Below are positions 32,673 through 41,700 of a DNA stretch of 64,000 nucleotides, one piece after another. Position 1 is the first letter of the stretch, and each line of letters starts with the position of its first letter. The notes under the pieces are model-generated. The model did no database searches. It saw nothing but the letters and a program-made list of their open reading frames with translations, and had not been told where the DNA came from. Source of the stretch: an uncultured Clostridium sp. (GTDB taxonomy: Bacteria; Bacillota; Clostridia; Lachnospirales; Lachnospiraceae); NCBI RefSeq assembly GCF_900547735.1, contig NZ_URHZ01000010.1:1-64000 (forward strand), in the 5' to 3' direction. The position numbers were made by a program, and so were the translations under genes.

Positions 32673-33926
32673 TCAGTAAGGCATGAAAAGCGGAATCAGC
32701 GCGACGACGGAAAGATAGGTCAGAAGCACGGTGGGGATTCCTACTTTCATGAATGTAAGGAATTTGTATTTCGTCCAACCGACGGTCATCATATTCTGCG
32801 GGGCGGCAAATGGGGTGGCGTAGGAGGCCGCTCCGGCCAGCGTGATAATCATGGCAATGGGATAGGGGCTGACGCCAAGGCTCTCCGCAATGGAAATTCC
32901 AATGGGAAGGAAAATAGTAATGGTCGGGATATTGGACATTACCTGGGTAAGGAAGGAGGCGGCGAAGAAAATGACCGTGCTGATCATAAAGGTAGAGGGA
33001 TTTTCGCCCAGTATCTCAAGAATCATGTTCGCAACGGCATCACCCAGGCCACAGTTCTTGACGCCTGTGGAGATGGCGGTCAGCGCACCTACCAGAATCA
33101 GGCAGTTCCAGTCGATCGCTTTTATGGCGTCCTGAACGGACATACAGCCGGTCCCCACAATAATCATCGCTCCGATGACGGCCGCGATGTGCATCGGGAC
33201 AACCTTTGAGCCGGATGCGATCACAATGAGAACGGCAGCCATGGTAACGCTGCAGATGGTTGCTTTTTTCCTGTCAAAATCCTTCTTCTCGGCTTTGGCG
33301 AATTCCGGTATGTATCCGGTGTCGGGAATCATCCTGGCGCCGATAAAGACGAAGTAAAGGATGCCCAGAATGGAAAGGCCGATGCCGAAGGGGGTGATGG
33401 CAAAAAAGCCGAATGGTTCAATCCCCAGTTCCGCCATGACACCGGCTGCTGTTGCGTTGGAGCCGACGCCCACCAGCGTAAGGAAACCTCCGAATTGTGC
33501 TCCGAACAGCAGAGACAGAAGCGCCTTGCTGGGACCGAAGCCGGCGGAAATACACATCGCTGTTACCAGAGGGGCAAGAGCGACCATAACGCCTATATTG
33601 CTGCAGATGGCGCTTAAAAGACAGGAGACAACCATGGTCGCAAGGATGATATTCCGTTCGCTTTTTCCGGTCACGGCAACCATCTTTTTACCGATAATGT
33701 CGGTCAGTCCGGAGTGGAACAGGGAGGAACCGACTACCATCATCCCGGCCAGCAGTACAATCGTTGTGCTGTTGTAGCCGGAAAAAACGGAACCGATATC
33801 AATAATTCCCGTATAGGCATAGAGGAGGGAGGCACCCAGGGCGGTAATAACTATCGGAATGGGTTCCCATATAAAGAGAACGATGGTTGCAGCCAGAATA
33901 AGCAGTGCGATTAGTATTTGACTCAT
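32673..33926 (-). CDS. SLC13-family (DASS/ArsB-like) carrier
   Basis: 417 residues, about eleven membrane segments. Two copies of the substrate and sodium-binding signature are seen: SAICSNIGVMVALAPLVTAM in the first half and TQVMSNIPTITIFLPIGISI with ATPFAAPQNMMTV in the second. These identify the SLC13/ion-transporter superfamily. It imports an anion such as a dicarboxylate or sulfate with sodium. With a dedicated LysR gene next to it (34086-35039), a carboxylate of the same pathway as the TctCBA substrate is plausible. Confidence 0.83.
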   Translation of the reverse strand: MSQILIALLILAATIVLFIWEPIPIVITALGASLLYAYTGIIDIGSVFSGYNSTTIVLLAGMMVVGSSLFHSGLTDIIGKKMVAVTGKSERNIILATMVVSCLLSAICSNIGVMVALAPLVTAMCISAGFGPSKALLSLLFGAQFGGFLTLVGVGSNATAAGVMAELGIEPFGFFAITPFGIGLSILGILYFVFIGARMIPDTGYIPEFAKAEKKDFDRKKATICSVTMAAVLIVIASGSKVVPMHIAAVIGAMIIVGTGCMSVQDAIKAIDWNCLILVGALTAISTGVKNCGLGDAVANMILEILGENPSTFMISTVIFFAASFLTQVMSNIPTITIFLPIGISIAESLGVSPYPIAMIITLAGAASYATPFAAPQNMMTVGWTKYKFLTFMKVGIPTVLLTYLSVVALIPLFMPY

Positions 33927-34085
33927 TTGTAAAACCTCCGTTTGCTTTGTTTTAAATTAAGTCTAACATGAGGATTATAAAAATCAAAACAAAGAAAAAT
34001 CGGTTTTTTAACAAAGAAAAATTGTGAAGGCTGTTTACACGGAAAATGTCCCGCAGGGGTGACCTGCTTTATGCTAAGACAGGCA

Positions 34086-35039
34086 TTACGTTATTTTCCT
34101 AAGTTCGGAAATCTCCCAAAATACATCCTGTGTGATTTCAATAAAGTCATTTGCATAAGGAGGAAGAAACCGCTCCTTGTGGCTGGCCAGGACCAGACGG
34201 TGCTCAAACAGAGTGTTCTTCGACAAAATAGGAAAAGCATTTGCCCTTGGAACCTGATCCAGCAGAAGGGGAAGACGCATCTGGGTACAGAAAATACCTC
34301 CGTAATTGTATGGATAAAGAGAGAGAAGCAGCTCGGTTGTCGAGGATTCAAGGAAAATATTGGGTGTGACCTTTTCTTCCGCAAAGCAGGCGTCAATCGT
34401 TTTGCGCAGCTTCATGGGAGGCTGCGGCAAAAGAAAGGGCATTTTGGAAAACCATTTCAGCTCAGCGCCTTTTCTTGCCTTCTGTTTCAGTTCCTCCCAG
34501 GTGTCCGGATAGTAAGATTTCAGAAGCTCGTCGGAACAGACAAGGAGAAGATGATCGTTTAAAAGAAATTTTACATTTAATTTAGGCGCATCGTAATGCA
34601 TAATGCCGATAAAAAGATCCAATTCACCGTTGAACAGCATCTCTTCCATTTTTTCAGAGGTTTCATGGACCAGTTGAATATGAACATGGGGCCATTTCTG
34701 ATAAAAGCGGGGGAGAATCTTGGGAAGACAGATCTGGCCGCGGTAGGTGGGAATTCCCACTTTCAGGCTGCCGCCCCGTTTTTCCGAGAGGAGGCTGAGC
34801 CTGTTTACCAGTTCCGTTTCCTCATTCAGTATTTTGACCGCTGCCCCATAGAATTGTTCTCCGGCATAGGTTAAGGAAAGTTTGGGCTTGCGGTGGAACA
34901 GCTCGACTCCGTAATATTTTTCCAGCCTCTGAATGTGCTGGGTTAAATTCTGCTGGGAAATGTAGAGTTTCTGTGAAGTGTTGGTAACATGAAGCTCCTT
35001 CGCCAGCTCTACAAAATAATAAAGGCTGATTAAGTTCAT
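34086..35039 (-). CDS. LysR-family regulator
   Basis: 317 residues; the N-terminal helix-turn-helix is at about residues 1-60 (LHVTNTSQKLYISQQNLTQHI) and the effector domain at about 90-300. It is on the same strand as and upstream of the SLC13 carrier (159-base gap, no gene) and downstream of the amidohydrolase gene. It probably controls the carrier and DUF6282 genes. The co-inducer is unknown. Confidence 0.88.
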   Translation of the reverse strand: MNLISLYYFVELAKELHVTNTSQKLYISQQNLTQHIQRLEKYYGVELFHRKPKLSLTYAGEQFYGAAVKILNEETELVNRLSLLSEKRGGSLKVGIPTYRGQICLPKILPRFYQKWPHVHIQLVHETSEKMEEMLFNGELDLFIGIMHYDAPKLNVKFLLNDHLLLVCSDELLKSYYPDTWEELKQKARKGAELKWFSKMPFLLPQPPMKLRKTIDACFAEEKVTPNIFLESSTTELLLSLYPYNYGGIFCTQMRLPLLLDQVPRANAFPILSKNTLFEHRLVLASHKERFLPPYANDFIEITQDVFWEISELRKIT

Positions 35040-35110
35040 ATAAACTCCTCTTATCTTTCCGTAAGTGTGTCATCAGCCGGCGGGAGGAAGGAGCCGGCTG
35101 TTATGGAAAC

Positions 35111-36394
35111 CTACCGGGAGGCAGCTTTGACGACGGTCCGGAGCAGTACATCGGCTCCGTCACTAACCTGCCGGTAATCGGTCCATTCCTGTGGACAGTG
35201 GCTTCTTCCGCCCCTGCTTGGGACAAATATCATGGCCAGAGGACATACTCCTTTGAAATTCATGGTGTCGTGTCCGGCTCCCGATAAAAGATGCATGGAG
35301 GATAAGGACAACTCATCGGCGGCCTCCTCAATCAGCTTTTTCAAGGTTTCATCCATCATCGCAGGCTCCGCCTGAAGATTCCTTTTAATCTCAAATGACA
35401 AATCAGGGAAGGCCTTAGCGCTTTCCTGCAGACTTTCCTCAAAAGTTTCCATGACGCTGCCTATTGATGTTACGTAGGGACTTCTGCAATCTGCGGTAAA
35501 CCGTACTTCTGACGGAACCACATTGGCGGATTCCGGAACCGATTTTATACAGCCAAAGGTGACGACCGTTCCGTCACCGCAAGCCACCGCTTTGTCGGTG
35601 GCAGCGGAAATAGACTTTGCCGCGGCTAACAGCGCATCTGCACGCATCGCCATCGGGGTGCTGCCTGCATGGTCGGCTCTCCCTTTAATCAGGATATCAA
35701 AGCCCTCCAGACTGACGATTGCATCTACAATACCGATATCCTTGCCGTTTTGCTCCAATACGGGCCCCTGTTCGATATGCAGTTCGATAAAGGCGGTAAT
35801 ATCGTCGGGACGGATCCTGGCATTTCCTATTTCATCGGGATTCAGGCCATAGTTTTCCAGTGCCTGGTATAATGAGACTCCGTCCGCATCCTTAAGGGTT
35901 TTCAGTTCATCTGTGGAAACACCGTTGCATATGGCCCTGCTTCCAAACAGGCCTCCGCCGAATCTTGCGCCTTCTTCCTCCGGCATGGCGATAAAATCAA
36001 TAGGATGACAGGGAGTAAAGTTATTTTCTCCAAGTACCCTGGCGACCTCTATCGCGGCGCATACGCCGGCCTGACCGTCAAAATTGCCTCCGTGGAATAC
36101 GGTATCAAAATGACTGCCCGTCATGATAACGGGCTTATCCATTTTCCCGGGATAGCGCCCGATGAGATTGCCGGCCGCATCCTCGCGTACCTTAAGACCG
36201 GCCGCTTCCATTTCGTTCCTGATATAATCCCGGGCCAGGGAGAATTCCTTCGTATAGGAGAGCCTGGTACAGCCGTCACCGGGAGTCATGTTAAATTCGG
36301 CCAGGGATTCCAAATCATGCCGTATCCGTTCCATTTTACATTTCATATTGTATGCTGCCGGTGGAAAGAGTCTTCCAGCGGTTTTTCCTTTCAT
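35111..36394 (-). CDS. M20-family amidohydrolase (allantoate/N-carbamoyl-amino-acid type)
   Basis: 427 residues, AllC/HyuC subfamily of M20 metallopeptidases. Binuclear metal-site blocks are GSHFDTVFHGGNFDGQAG, MPEEEGARFGG with GLFGSRA, and HIEQGPVLE; GAGHDTMNF is near the C-terminus. The domain proper starts at RIRHDLESLAEFNMTPGDG. The ATG at 36394 is the first after AGGAGG (14-base gap); an ATG at 36346 fits family length but lacks a ribosome site. The family hydrolyses carbamoyl or ureido groups, releasing ammonia and carbon dioxide. It probably works on the amide product of the neighbouring DUF6282 pathway (inference). Confidence 0.87.
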   Translation of the reverse strand: MKGKTAGRLFPPAAYNMKCKMERIRHDLESLAEFNMTPGDGCTRLSYTKEFSLARDYIRNEMEAAGLKVREDAAGNLIGRYPGKMDKPVIMTGSHFDTVFHGGNFDGQAGVCAAIEVARVLGENNFTPCHPIDFIAMPEEEGARFGGGLFGSRAICNGVSTDELKTLKDADGVSLYQALENYGLNPDEIGNARIRPDDITAFIELHIEQGPVLEQNGKDIGIVDAIVSLEGFDILIKGRADHAGSTPMAMRADALLAAAKSISAATDKAVACGDGTVVTFGCIKSVPESANVVPSEVRFTADCRSPYVTSIGSVMETFEESLQESAKAFPDLSFEIKRNLQAEPAMMDETLKKLIEEAADELSLSSMHLLSGAGHDTMNFKGVCPLAMIFVPSRGGRSHCPQEWTDYRQVSDGADVLLRTVVKAASR

Positions 36395-36439
36395 ATTTAT
36401 GTTTGGTTCCTCCTGATATCTGCAAGCTTTAATCAGCAT

Positions 36440-36737
36440 CCGGTTTCTTTCTGTTCTCTGCGGCGGATACGAAAAAAAGAATAGGCAGAATTATAGGAGT
36501 ATAGGGATTTCTGCATTGAATTTCTGTTGAGAATACAGAAAACGTAATATGCCGGTAAAAAACTATTATATAAAAAATTATACCACATATCCGCCTGCGG
36601 AGGGGATATCATGATTCATAATTTTGTAATCAGGTATTTCTTTATTTATAGTAGCTTATTTGAATAAAGTTATGTAGAATAGAAGTTAGGTATCGGGATT
36701 TATTAGGACAGCAAATTTGAGATAAGGAGGGATTCCT
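36440..36737. other. AT-rich intergenic region
   Basis: About 300 bases upstream of the lipoprotein gene. It holds a TTTCTG/CAGAAA hairpin (about 36522-36541), an ATATCC/GGATAT dyad (about 36587-36609) and a -10-like TAGAAT (36675-36680) without a good -35. No gene was seen. Confidence 0.4.
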
Positions 36738-37883
36738 ATGAAAAAAATATTATTAGCCGCAGCGCTTTCAGGATGTCTTATGAGTACGGCGTGTGCCGGC
36801 AGCGGTGTTTCTGATACGGCGCCGCAGTCCACATCGGGAGCAATAGCGACGGTGCAAACCTCGGGTTCCGGAAAAGAGAGTACCGGAAGCAGTAAGGCAG
36901 TAACGGATACCAGTAAGGCAGGGATGGATATGCAGCACACCGTTACTTCCTATTATGAAGGCCAGAGCTCACGGGCGTATAAGATGCTGCAGAAATCAAT
37001 TTTTAAGAACCTGATAGGCGGCTGGACGGAAGAGGGAATCTCAAATCCGGTCTGGAATTATGACAGTTTTGCCCGCTATGAGGTTCTGAACCGGGATCTC
37101 ACCGGGGTTGAGAAAGATGCGGAGCTTTATTACTGCACATTTTCGGCCGACAATGGGAAATGCGGTTACGGTGTATTAGCCTACCATGGGGAAGGCATGT
37201 CGAGGGTAAAGGTGGTGGAAACACCATACCTCTATGATCTTCAGGCCAATATGGAAGCAATCTCCGACGCGCTTGGAAAGACGGAACTGGATCCCGCAAC
37301 GGCCAGGGCCGTGCGTGTGGAGGTAAATGGAGCGGCCGAGGGAGAATCTGAAGAAGCGATTCGGATCTCCGATGATAAGGGCCATGCCTATCTCTATTAT
37401 TTTGCAGATTCATCGTTAAAACCGGCGGAGGAGATTCGCACAGGCGCGGTGTCTGAGGTTGAGAAAGCGGCTGAAGGCCAGGAACAGGGGAACAAAAAGC
37501 AGAGTTATTATAATGAATTTGAAAGCAAATCAAAGGGAGATGCATACCTCCTGAAGGGCATTATCCATCAGAATCAGGATAAACGCGGCCTGGTGCGCGT
37601 GGAAGCGCCCAAGGGGACGGAGATTTCGGTGAAAGGCAGCATGGTAAGAGAGAGCGGTGAAATCAAGCTTGTTTACAGAGATTCCGACGGAACCATTACC
37701 GTCCTGGCCGAAGGAAAAGGGAACGGAACCGGGGAACACGCCATTGATATAACTGTCAAGGTAAAAGACGGGAAGGGAGACTTCTATTTTGAGGGAGACG
37801 CCGCCGTCTATCAGTTTGAATTGTCACTTGGCCTTACTAAGGAGATAAAGTATTATCTGACCGGGAATAATCCGATACAGTAG
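36738..37883 (+). CDS. Predicted lipoprotein of unknown function
   Basis: 381 residues. Lipobox MSTAC gives a lipid-attached Cys19 after a short signal peptide. A Ser/Thr-rich linker follows to about residue 60 and then two regions: about 65-235, with aromatic-rich MLQKSIFKNLIGGWTEEG, and about 250-375, beta-rich with repeated Gly-Asp turns (SVKGSMVRESGEIKLVYRD). The last part resembles the beta-sandwich tails of clostridial lipoproteins. No enzyme motif. A good AAGGAGG precedes the ATG. It is probably an envelope protein; the family is not recognised. Confidence 0.7.
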   Translation: MKKILLAAALSGCLMSTACAGSGVSDTAPQSTSGAIATVQTSGSGKESTGSSKAVTDTSKAGMDMQHTVTSYYEGQSSRAYKMLQKSIFKNLIGGWTEEGISNPVWNYDSFARYEVLNRDLTGVEKDAELYYCTFSADNGKCGYGVLAYHGEGMSRVKVVETPYLYDLQANMEAISDALGKTELDPATARAVRVEVNGAAEGESEEAIRISDDKGHAYLYYFADSSLKPAEEIRTGAVSEVEKAAEGQEQGNKKQSYYNEFESKSKGDAYLLKGIIHQNQDKRGLVRVEAPKGTEISVKGSMVRESGEIKLVYRDSDGTITVLAEGKGNGTGEHAIDITVKVKDGKGDFYFEGDAAVYQFELSLGLTKEIKYYLTGNNPIQ

Positions 37884-37960
37884 GAGGAAAAGAGGCTGCA
37901 AAGAAGCCGGTTCGACGAGGCAACGGGTAAACCGAATGTTTAATGAAGGGGGGCCGCTAA

Positions 37961-38377
37961 TTGAAAATGCCCGGGATAATTGACCCGCTCATGTTCGCCC
38001 CATGCGGAATGAACTGTATGGTCTGTTATAAGCACTGTTATCACAGAAAACCCTGTGCGGGCTGTCTGAACAGTGACCAGGGAAAGCCGCAGCACTGCCG
38101 GAAATGTAAAATAAAGGACTGCATCGGGGAACGCGGCCATTCCTATTGTTTCGAATGTTCGGATTACCCCTGTAAACAGATTAAGGCCCTGGAAAAGAGT
38201 TACAACACCCGCTACGGTGCGAGCCTTATGGGTAACAGCGCCGCTGTCAGACAGGATGGCCTGGAAAAATTTATGGAGCGGCAGAGAGACGAATATACCT
38301 GTCCTTCCTGCGGCGGGATTTTTTCCATTCATGACAGGGAATGCAGTGAGTGCAGGAGAAAACGGGAACTAGAGTGA
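37961..38377 (+). CDS. DUF3795 Cys-rich protein
   Basis: 138 residues. N-terminal APCGMNCMVCYKHC and CAGCLN, then CRKCKIKDC and YCFECSDYPCKQIK, form the Cys array of DUF3795, and a second zinc-ribbon pair CPSCGG...CSEC lies near the C-terminus. Metal-binding, cytoplasmic, function unknown. Translation may begin at TTG 37961 or the ATG two codons later (37967); both follow GAAGGGGGG. Confidence 0.82.
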   Translation: MKMPGIIDPLMFAPCGMNCMVCYKHCYHRKPCAGCLNSDQGKPQHCRKCKIKDCIGERGHSYCFECSDYPCKQIKALEKSYNTRYGASLMGNSAAVRQDGLEKFMERQRDEYTCPSCGGIFSIHDRECSECRRKRELE

Positions 38378-38405
38378 GAACAATTTAATTTAAAGGAGAC
38401 AATAT

Positions 38406-38870
38406 TTGAATTATAAAGGAAATATTAATCAGATACCGGACGAATTTACCATGAGCGACAGCGTGGGACTGGTTACGAAAGAGCTTGGTAAAAGTGCGGG
38501 AAGTGAAAAGATCTATGTGAATCTGGACAGTGTGCCTGTCGGGGCGTACAGTACAAAATATCACAGCCACACGCAGCAGGAGGAGTTCTTCTACGTTCTG
38601 TCGGGAGAAGGGACACTCCGGTTTAACGATACCGAACAGAAAGTGACGGCGGGGGATTTTATTGCAAAACCGTCGGGAAAAGATATTTCCCATACATATT
38701 ATAATTCGGGTTCGGAACCGCTGCTGATACTTGATATTGGGACGGTTGAAAAGGAAGATACGTGTTACTACCCCGATGACGATGTCTATCTGCATAAATC
38801 AAACGGAAAGAGCCATGCATTCAGGGGAACTGTGTTCCTGGAAGACTGGACATCGGAGCCGAATCTGTAA
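38406..38870 (+). CDS. Cupin-domain protein
   Basis: 154 residues. First cupin motif YHSHTQQEEFFYVLSGEG (about residues 56-73) supplies two His and a Glu for a metal; the second is around AGDFIAKPSGKDISH (about 83-97). A small single-domain cupin, perhaps a sugar-phosphate isomerase or metal-binding sensor. The start is TTG at 38406, with AAGGAGA upstream. The stop codon is immediately followed by the TTG start of the acetyltransferase gene, suggesting coupled translation. Confidence 0.83.
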   Translation: MNYKGNINQIPDEFTMSDSVGLVTKELGKSAGSEKIYVNLDSVPVGAYSTKYHSHTQQEEFFYVLSGEGTLRFNDTEQKVTAGDFIAKPSGKDISHTYYNSGSEPLLILDIGTVEKEDTCYYPDDDVYLHKSNGKSHAFRGTVFLEDWTSEPNL

Positions 38871-39881
38871 TTGAGCGGAGAAGAGACGGAAGAGAGGAGA
38901 CTGGAAGTGATGACACCGGAAGAAATGACACCGGAAGAGATGACACTGGAAGAGACGACGCTGGAATACAGAAAAGCCGTGAAAGAAGATGCATCACAGA
39001 TAACCGGCCTGGTACAGGAGACAATTAAAACGGTCTATCCAAAGTATTACCCGGAAGAGGTGGTGGGATTTTTCTGTGGGCTCCATTCGCAGGAGTCGGT
39101 CGGCGAAGATATAAATGACGGAAATACCTGGATTCTTTATGAAGGCCAGCGTCCGGCAGGAACGGGAAGCCTCCGGGGAGACTACATTACCAGAGTTTAT
39201 GTCCATCCCGATTTTCAGGGAAAGGGATACGGCAGCTTTATCGTAAGAAAGCTGGAGGAAGAGATCTTTTCAAAGTATGACAGGGTTTTTCTGGACGCCT
39301 CCCTCCCGGCCTGCCGGTTATACGAGGCGCTTGGCTATAAAACATTGAGGCACGATAAATGGCTGGTTGAGAACGGTGTGGTGTTGGTTTATGAGATAAT
39401 GGAAAAAGGAAGACATGAATCGGGAGCGCTGGTGAGGACCTGGGATTACCGGGACAGGGATGGTGAGTTAACGGAGAAACTGTTTCAAATATGGAAAAAG
39501 TCGGTGAACGAGACCCATCTGTTTCTGTCGGAACAGGAGATAGGGAAGATAGCCGGATACGTGCCGGAAGCGCTCAGTACGGTGCCTTACCTGATGACCG
39601 TAACGGATGAGAACGGCGTCACTGCCGGTTTCATGGGAATCTCGGAAAGAAAGCTGGAAATGCTCTTCTTACTGCCCGAGGCGAGGGGAAAGGGACTGGG
39701 ACACCGCCTGCTCCGGTACGCTGTTGAGAAATACGCGGTGAATGAGGTGTGCGTCAATGAACAGAACCCACAGGCCAGGGGATTTTATGAGCATGAGGGA
39801 TTCAAAGTATACAGGAGGACGGAACACGACGAGCAGGGGGCTCCGTATCCGCTTTTATATATGAAGCTTCAGGAATCGTAA
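38871..39881 (+). CDS. Tandem GNAT acetyltransferase
   Basis: 336 residues with two GNAT domains. The first covers about 25-175 (acetyl-CoA loop VHPDFQGKGYGSFIVRK). The second covers about 180-335 (LPEARGKGLGHRLL, then NPQARGFYEHEGF). Before them residues 14-32 form a four-fold repeat of MTPEE/MTLEE encoded by 15-bp units (38910-38969), which looks like a recent expansion. The TTG at 38871 is directly after the cupin stop; an ATG at 38910 inside the repeat is another possible start. The acceptor substrate is unknown. Confidence 0.82.
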   Translation: MSGEETEERRLEVMTPEEMTPEEMTLEETTLEYRKAVKEDASQITGLVQETIKTVYPKYYPEEVVGFFCGLHSQESVGEDINDGNTWILYEGQRPAGTGSLRGDYITRVYVHPDFQGKGYGSFIVRKLEEEIFSKYDRVFLDASLPACRLYEALGYKTLRHDKWLVENGVVLVYEIMEKGRHESGALVRTWDYRDRDGELTEKLFQIWKKSVNETHLFLSEQEIGKIAGYVPEALSTVPYLMTVTDENGVTAGFMGISERKLEMLFLLPEARGKGLGHRLLRYAVEKYAVNEVCVNEQNPQARGFYEHEGFKVYRRTEHDEQGAPYPLLYMKLQES

Positions 39882-39928
39882 AAAGGTTTTAAATATTTAT
39901 GTAACAATCGGGGAAGGGGATTAGCAAA

Positions 39929-40576
39929 ATGAAACAGGAAGAATATGCAGAGAATGAAGCGTACTGGAACAAAAGGTCGGAGATATTTGACACGCAGATT
40001 TTAAAAACATACGAGGATGCGTACAGAAAGACCATCGACAACACAAAAAAATACCTGAAAGAGACGGACAAAGCACTGGATATCGGCTGCGGCACCGGTG
40101 TGACGACGATCGAGCTGGCCGGCAGTGTGGCGGCAATGACGGCTGTGGACACGGCGCCGGAGATGCTCCGCCAGGCGGTGGAAAAGACAGAAAAAGCGGG
40201 CGTTCATAATATCAAATATATTCAGGGCGACATGTTTATGGAAGAACTGGAACCGGGGACCTTTGACACGGTAATGATTTTTAACGTGCTTTTATACATG
40301 CCGGATCAGGACGCAGCGATGAAACGCCTCAAAGAACTGGTGAAACCGGGCGGCTATCTGGCGGTGGCGGCCGATTGCCTGAAGAACAGTCTTACAAAGG
40401 AGGCAATTCGGAAATGGTACCGCAGCCACACCGGTAAGATGCCGTTTGTGGAATTCTACTCGCCGGAGAGTCTGGAGAAGATGATCGAGGCGTACGGGTT
40501 TGAGATAGTGGAGAGGGAAAAATTATTTCTGCATCCTGTGAACTATTTTTTAGTGGCGAGACGGTGTGAAGAGTAA
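39929..40576 (+). CDS. Class I SAM-dependent methyltransferase
   Basis: 215 residues. Motif I ALDIGCGTGVTTIEL (about 50-64) is followed by AVDTAPEMLRQA (motif II) and GDMFMEELEPGTFDTVMIFNV (motifs III-IV). A Methyltransf_25/11 type enzyme without a clear substrate clue. In a run of small same-strand genes with the acetyltransferases. Confidence 0.87.
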   Translation: MKQEEYAENEAYWNKRSEIFDTQILKTYEDAYRKTIDNTKKYLKETDKALDIGCGTGVTTIELAGSVAAMTAVDTAPEMLRQAVEKTEKAGVHNIKYIQGDMFMEELEPGTFDTVMIFNVLLYMPDQDAAMKRLKELVKPGGYLAVAADCLKNSLTKEAIRKWYRSHTGKMPFVEFYSPESLEKMIEAYGFEIVEREKLFLHPVNYFLVARRCEE

Positions 40577-40600
40577 CGGGAGGCAGTGAAAGGCAGAATT

Positions 40601-41122
40601 ATGCGCGATTATTTTATGAAGACGGAACGAATCGGATTTTCACACTGGAAACCCGAGGACCGGGAGCTGGCGGAGCTTCTCTGGGGAGACCCGGATGTAA
40701 CCCGCTATCTCTGTGCAGACGGAAGATTTACGGAGGAAGAGATAGAACAACGGCTGGAGACGGAAATCAGCAATTTTGAAAAATATAAGATACAGTATTT
40801 CCCCATGTTTGAGCGAAGCAGCGGAAAACTGATAGGATGCTGCGGACTGCGTCCTTTTGAAGACGAAACAGAGATTTTCGAAACGGGATTTCATCTGCGG
40901 AAAGAGTTCTGGGGAAAAGGACTGGGCGAGGAAGCCTCCCGCGCTGTTACGGCCTATATGCCCACGGTTATAAAGGTAAAAGAACTGAGGGCGGGCCACC
41001 ATCCGGAAAATACTGCATCGGCGAAACTTTTGAAGAAGCTGGGATTTGAGCATATCGGGGACGGTTTTTATCCTCCGACCGGACTGCGCCACCCCTGGTA
41101 CAGGAAAAGCATAGAACAGTAG
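40601..41122 (+). CDS. GNAT acetyltransferase (RimJ/RimL-like)
   Basis: 173 residues, GNAT fold of the ribosomal-protein acetyltransferase-like (Acetyltransf_3) group. It begins near TERIGFSHWKPED and carries HLRKEFWGKGLGEEASRAV as the acetyl-CoA loop and GHHPENTASAKLLKKLGF near the end. The ATG at 40601 follows AAAGG; GTG at 40586 is possible but only two bases from GGGAGG. Substrate not predictable. Confidence 0.83.
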   Translation: MRDYFMKTERIGFSHWKPEDRELAELLWGDPDVTRYLCADGRFTEEEIEQRLETEISNFEKYKIQYFPMFERSSGKLIGCCGLRPFEDETEIFETGFHLRKEFWGKGLGEEASRAVTAYMPTVIKVKELRAGHHPENTASAKLLKKLGFEHIGDGFYPPTGLRHPWYRKSIEQ

Positions 41123-41195
41123 AGCCGCCCGGCTTCTAAATACATATATCAGGTGCCGGAGGAATGAAATCAGTAAAAGAATTGGGAGATTGTAT

Positions 41196-41330
41196 ATGCA
41201 GAATGGGTGGATTTTTTATTTTTTATTTGTCAGCGTAATTGTGCTGCTTTTTCTCTTTTGTACCGTATATGTCATAAAAGTAATATTCCAGGCCTGCATG
41301 AAAAGCAGGCGGAAGGATAACGGAAGATAG
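41196..41330 (+). CDS. Small membrane protein (44 residues)
   Basis: 44-codon gene beginning MQNGWIFYFLFVSVIV. One strongly hydrophobic helix (about residues 5-30) is followed by a basic tail ending KSRRKDNGR. GGGAG lies 7 bases before the ATG. This suits a single-pass membrane peptide with its basic C-terminus inside. No homologue is known to me; it might be spurious, but the ribosome site and the topology favour a real gene. Confidence 0.5.
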   Translation: MQNGWIFYFLFVSVIVLLFLFCTVYVIKVIFQACMKSRRKDNGR

Positions 41331-41360
41331 AAGAAATAGCGGCAGATTTTTAAACATGGT

Positions 41361-41439
41361 AAAAGGCAGTTTACAGTAATGTTTTAAACTTTGAAAGTGC
41401 AACAAATTCAAAGCAAAACCACGGCTGTGACTGCCTTTT
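41361..41439. terminator. Long-loop hairpin upstream of the str operon
   Basis: AAAAGGCAGT (41361-41370) pairs perfectly with ACTGCCTTTT (41430-41439) around a loop containing a second pair TTTGAA/TTCAAA (41390-41395, 41407-41412). It may end transcription from the preceding small genes. The rest of 41331-41700 contains only the rpsL promoter. Confidence 0.45.
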
Positions 41440-41581
41440 GTGATCTAAAATAAAAAAATGGAAATGAATATTTTTCCTTCAAATTGTCAATAATCCATTC
41501 AGATTTCATGTTCTGTGGCCGGATACCGGAAAAAACATGATAAATACGCCGAAAAAGCCGGATTTTTTTACATTTTATGCC

Positions 41582-41610
41582 TTGACACAAATTGACAAAC
41601 TGATTATAAT
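41582..41610 (+). promoter_or_regulatory. Consensus promoter of the str operon
   Basis: TTGACA at 41582-41587, 17-base spacer and TATAAT at 41605-41610, a perfect sigma-A consensus. A second TTGACA (41592-41597) lies within the spacer. The leader to rpsL is about 85 bases. Confidence 0.85.
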
Positions 41611-41700
41611 AAGTAGGCGTGTAAAAATGCAATGAATTTTTGTGCGTAAAAATATCAGCTTTTAAAGCAACCACAGACAATATCACAGGAGGTGAAAAGG

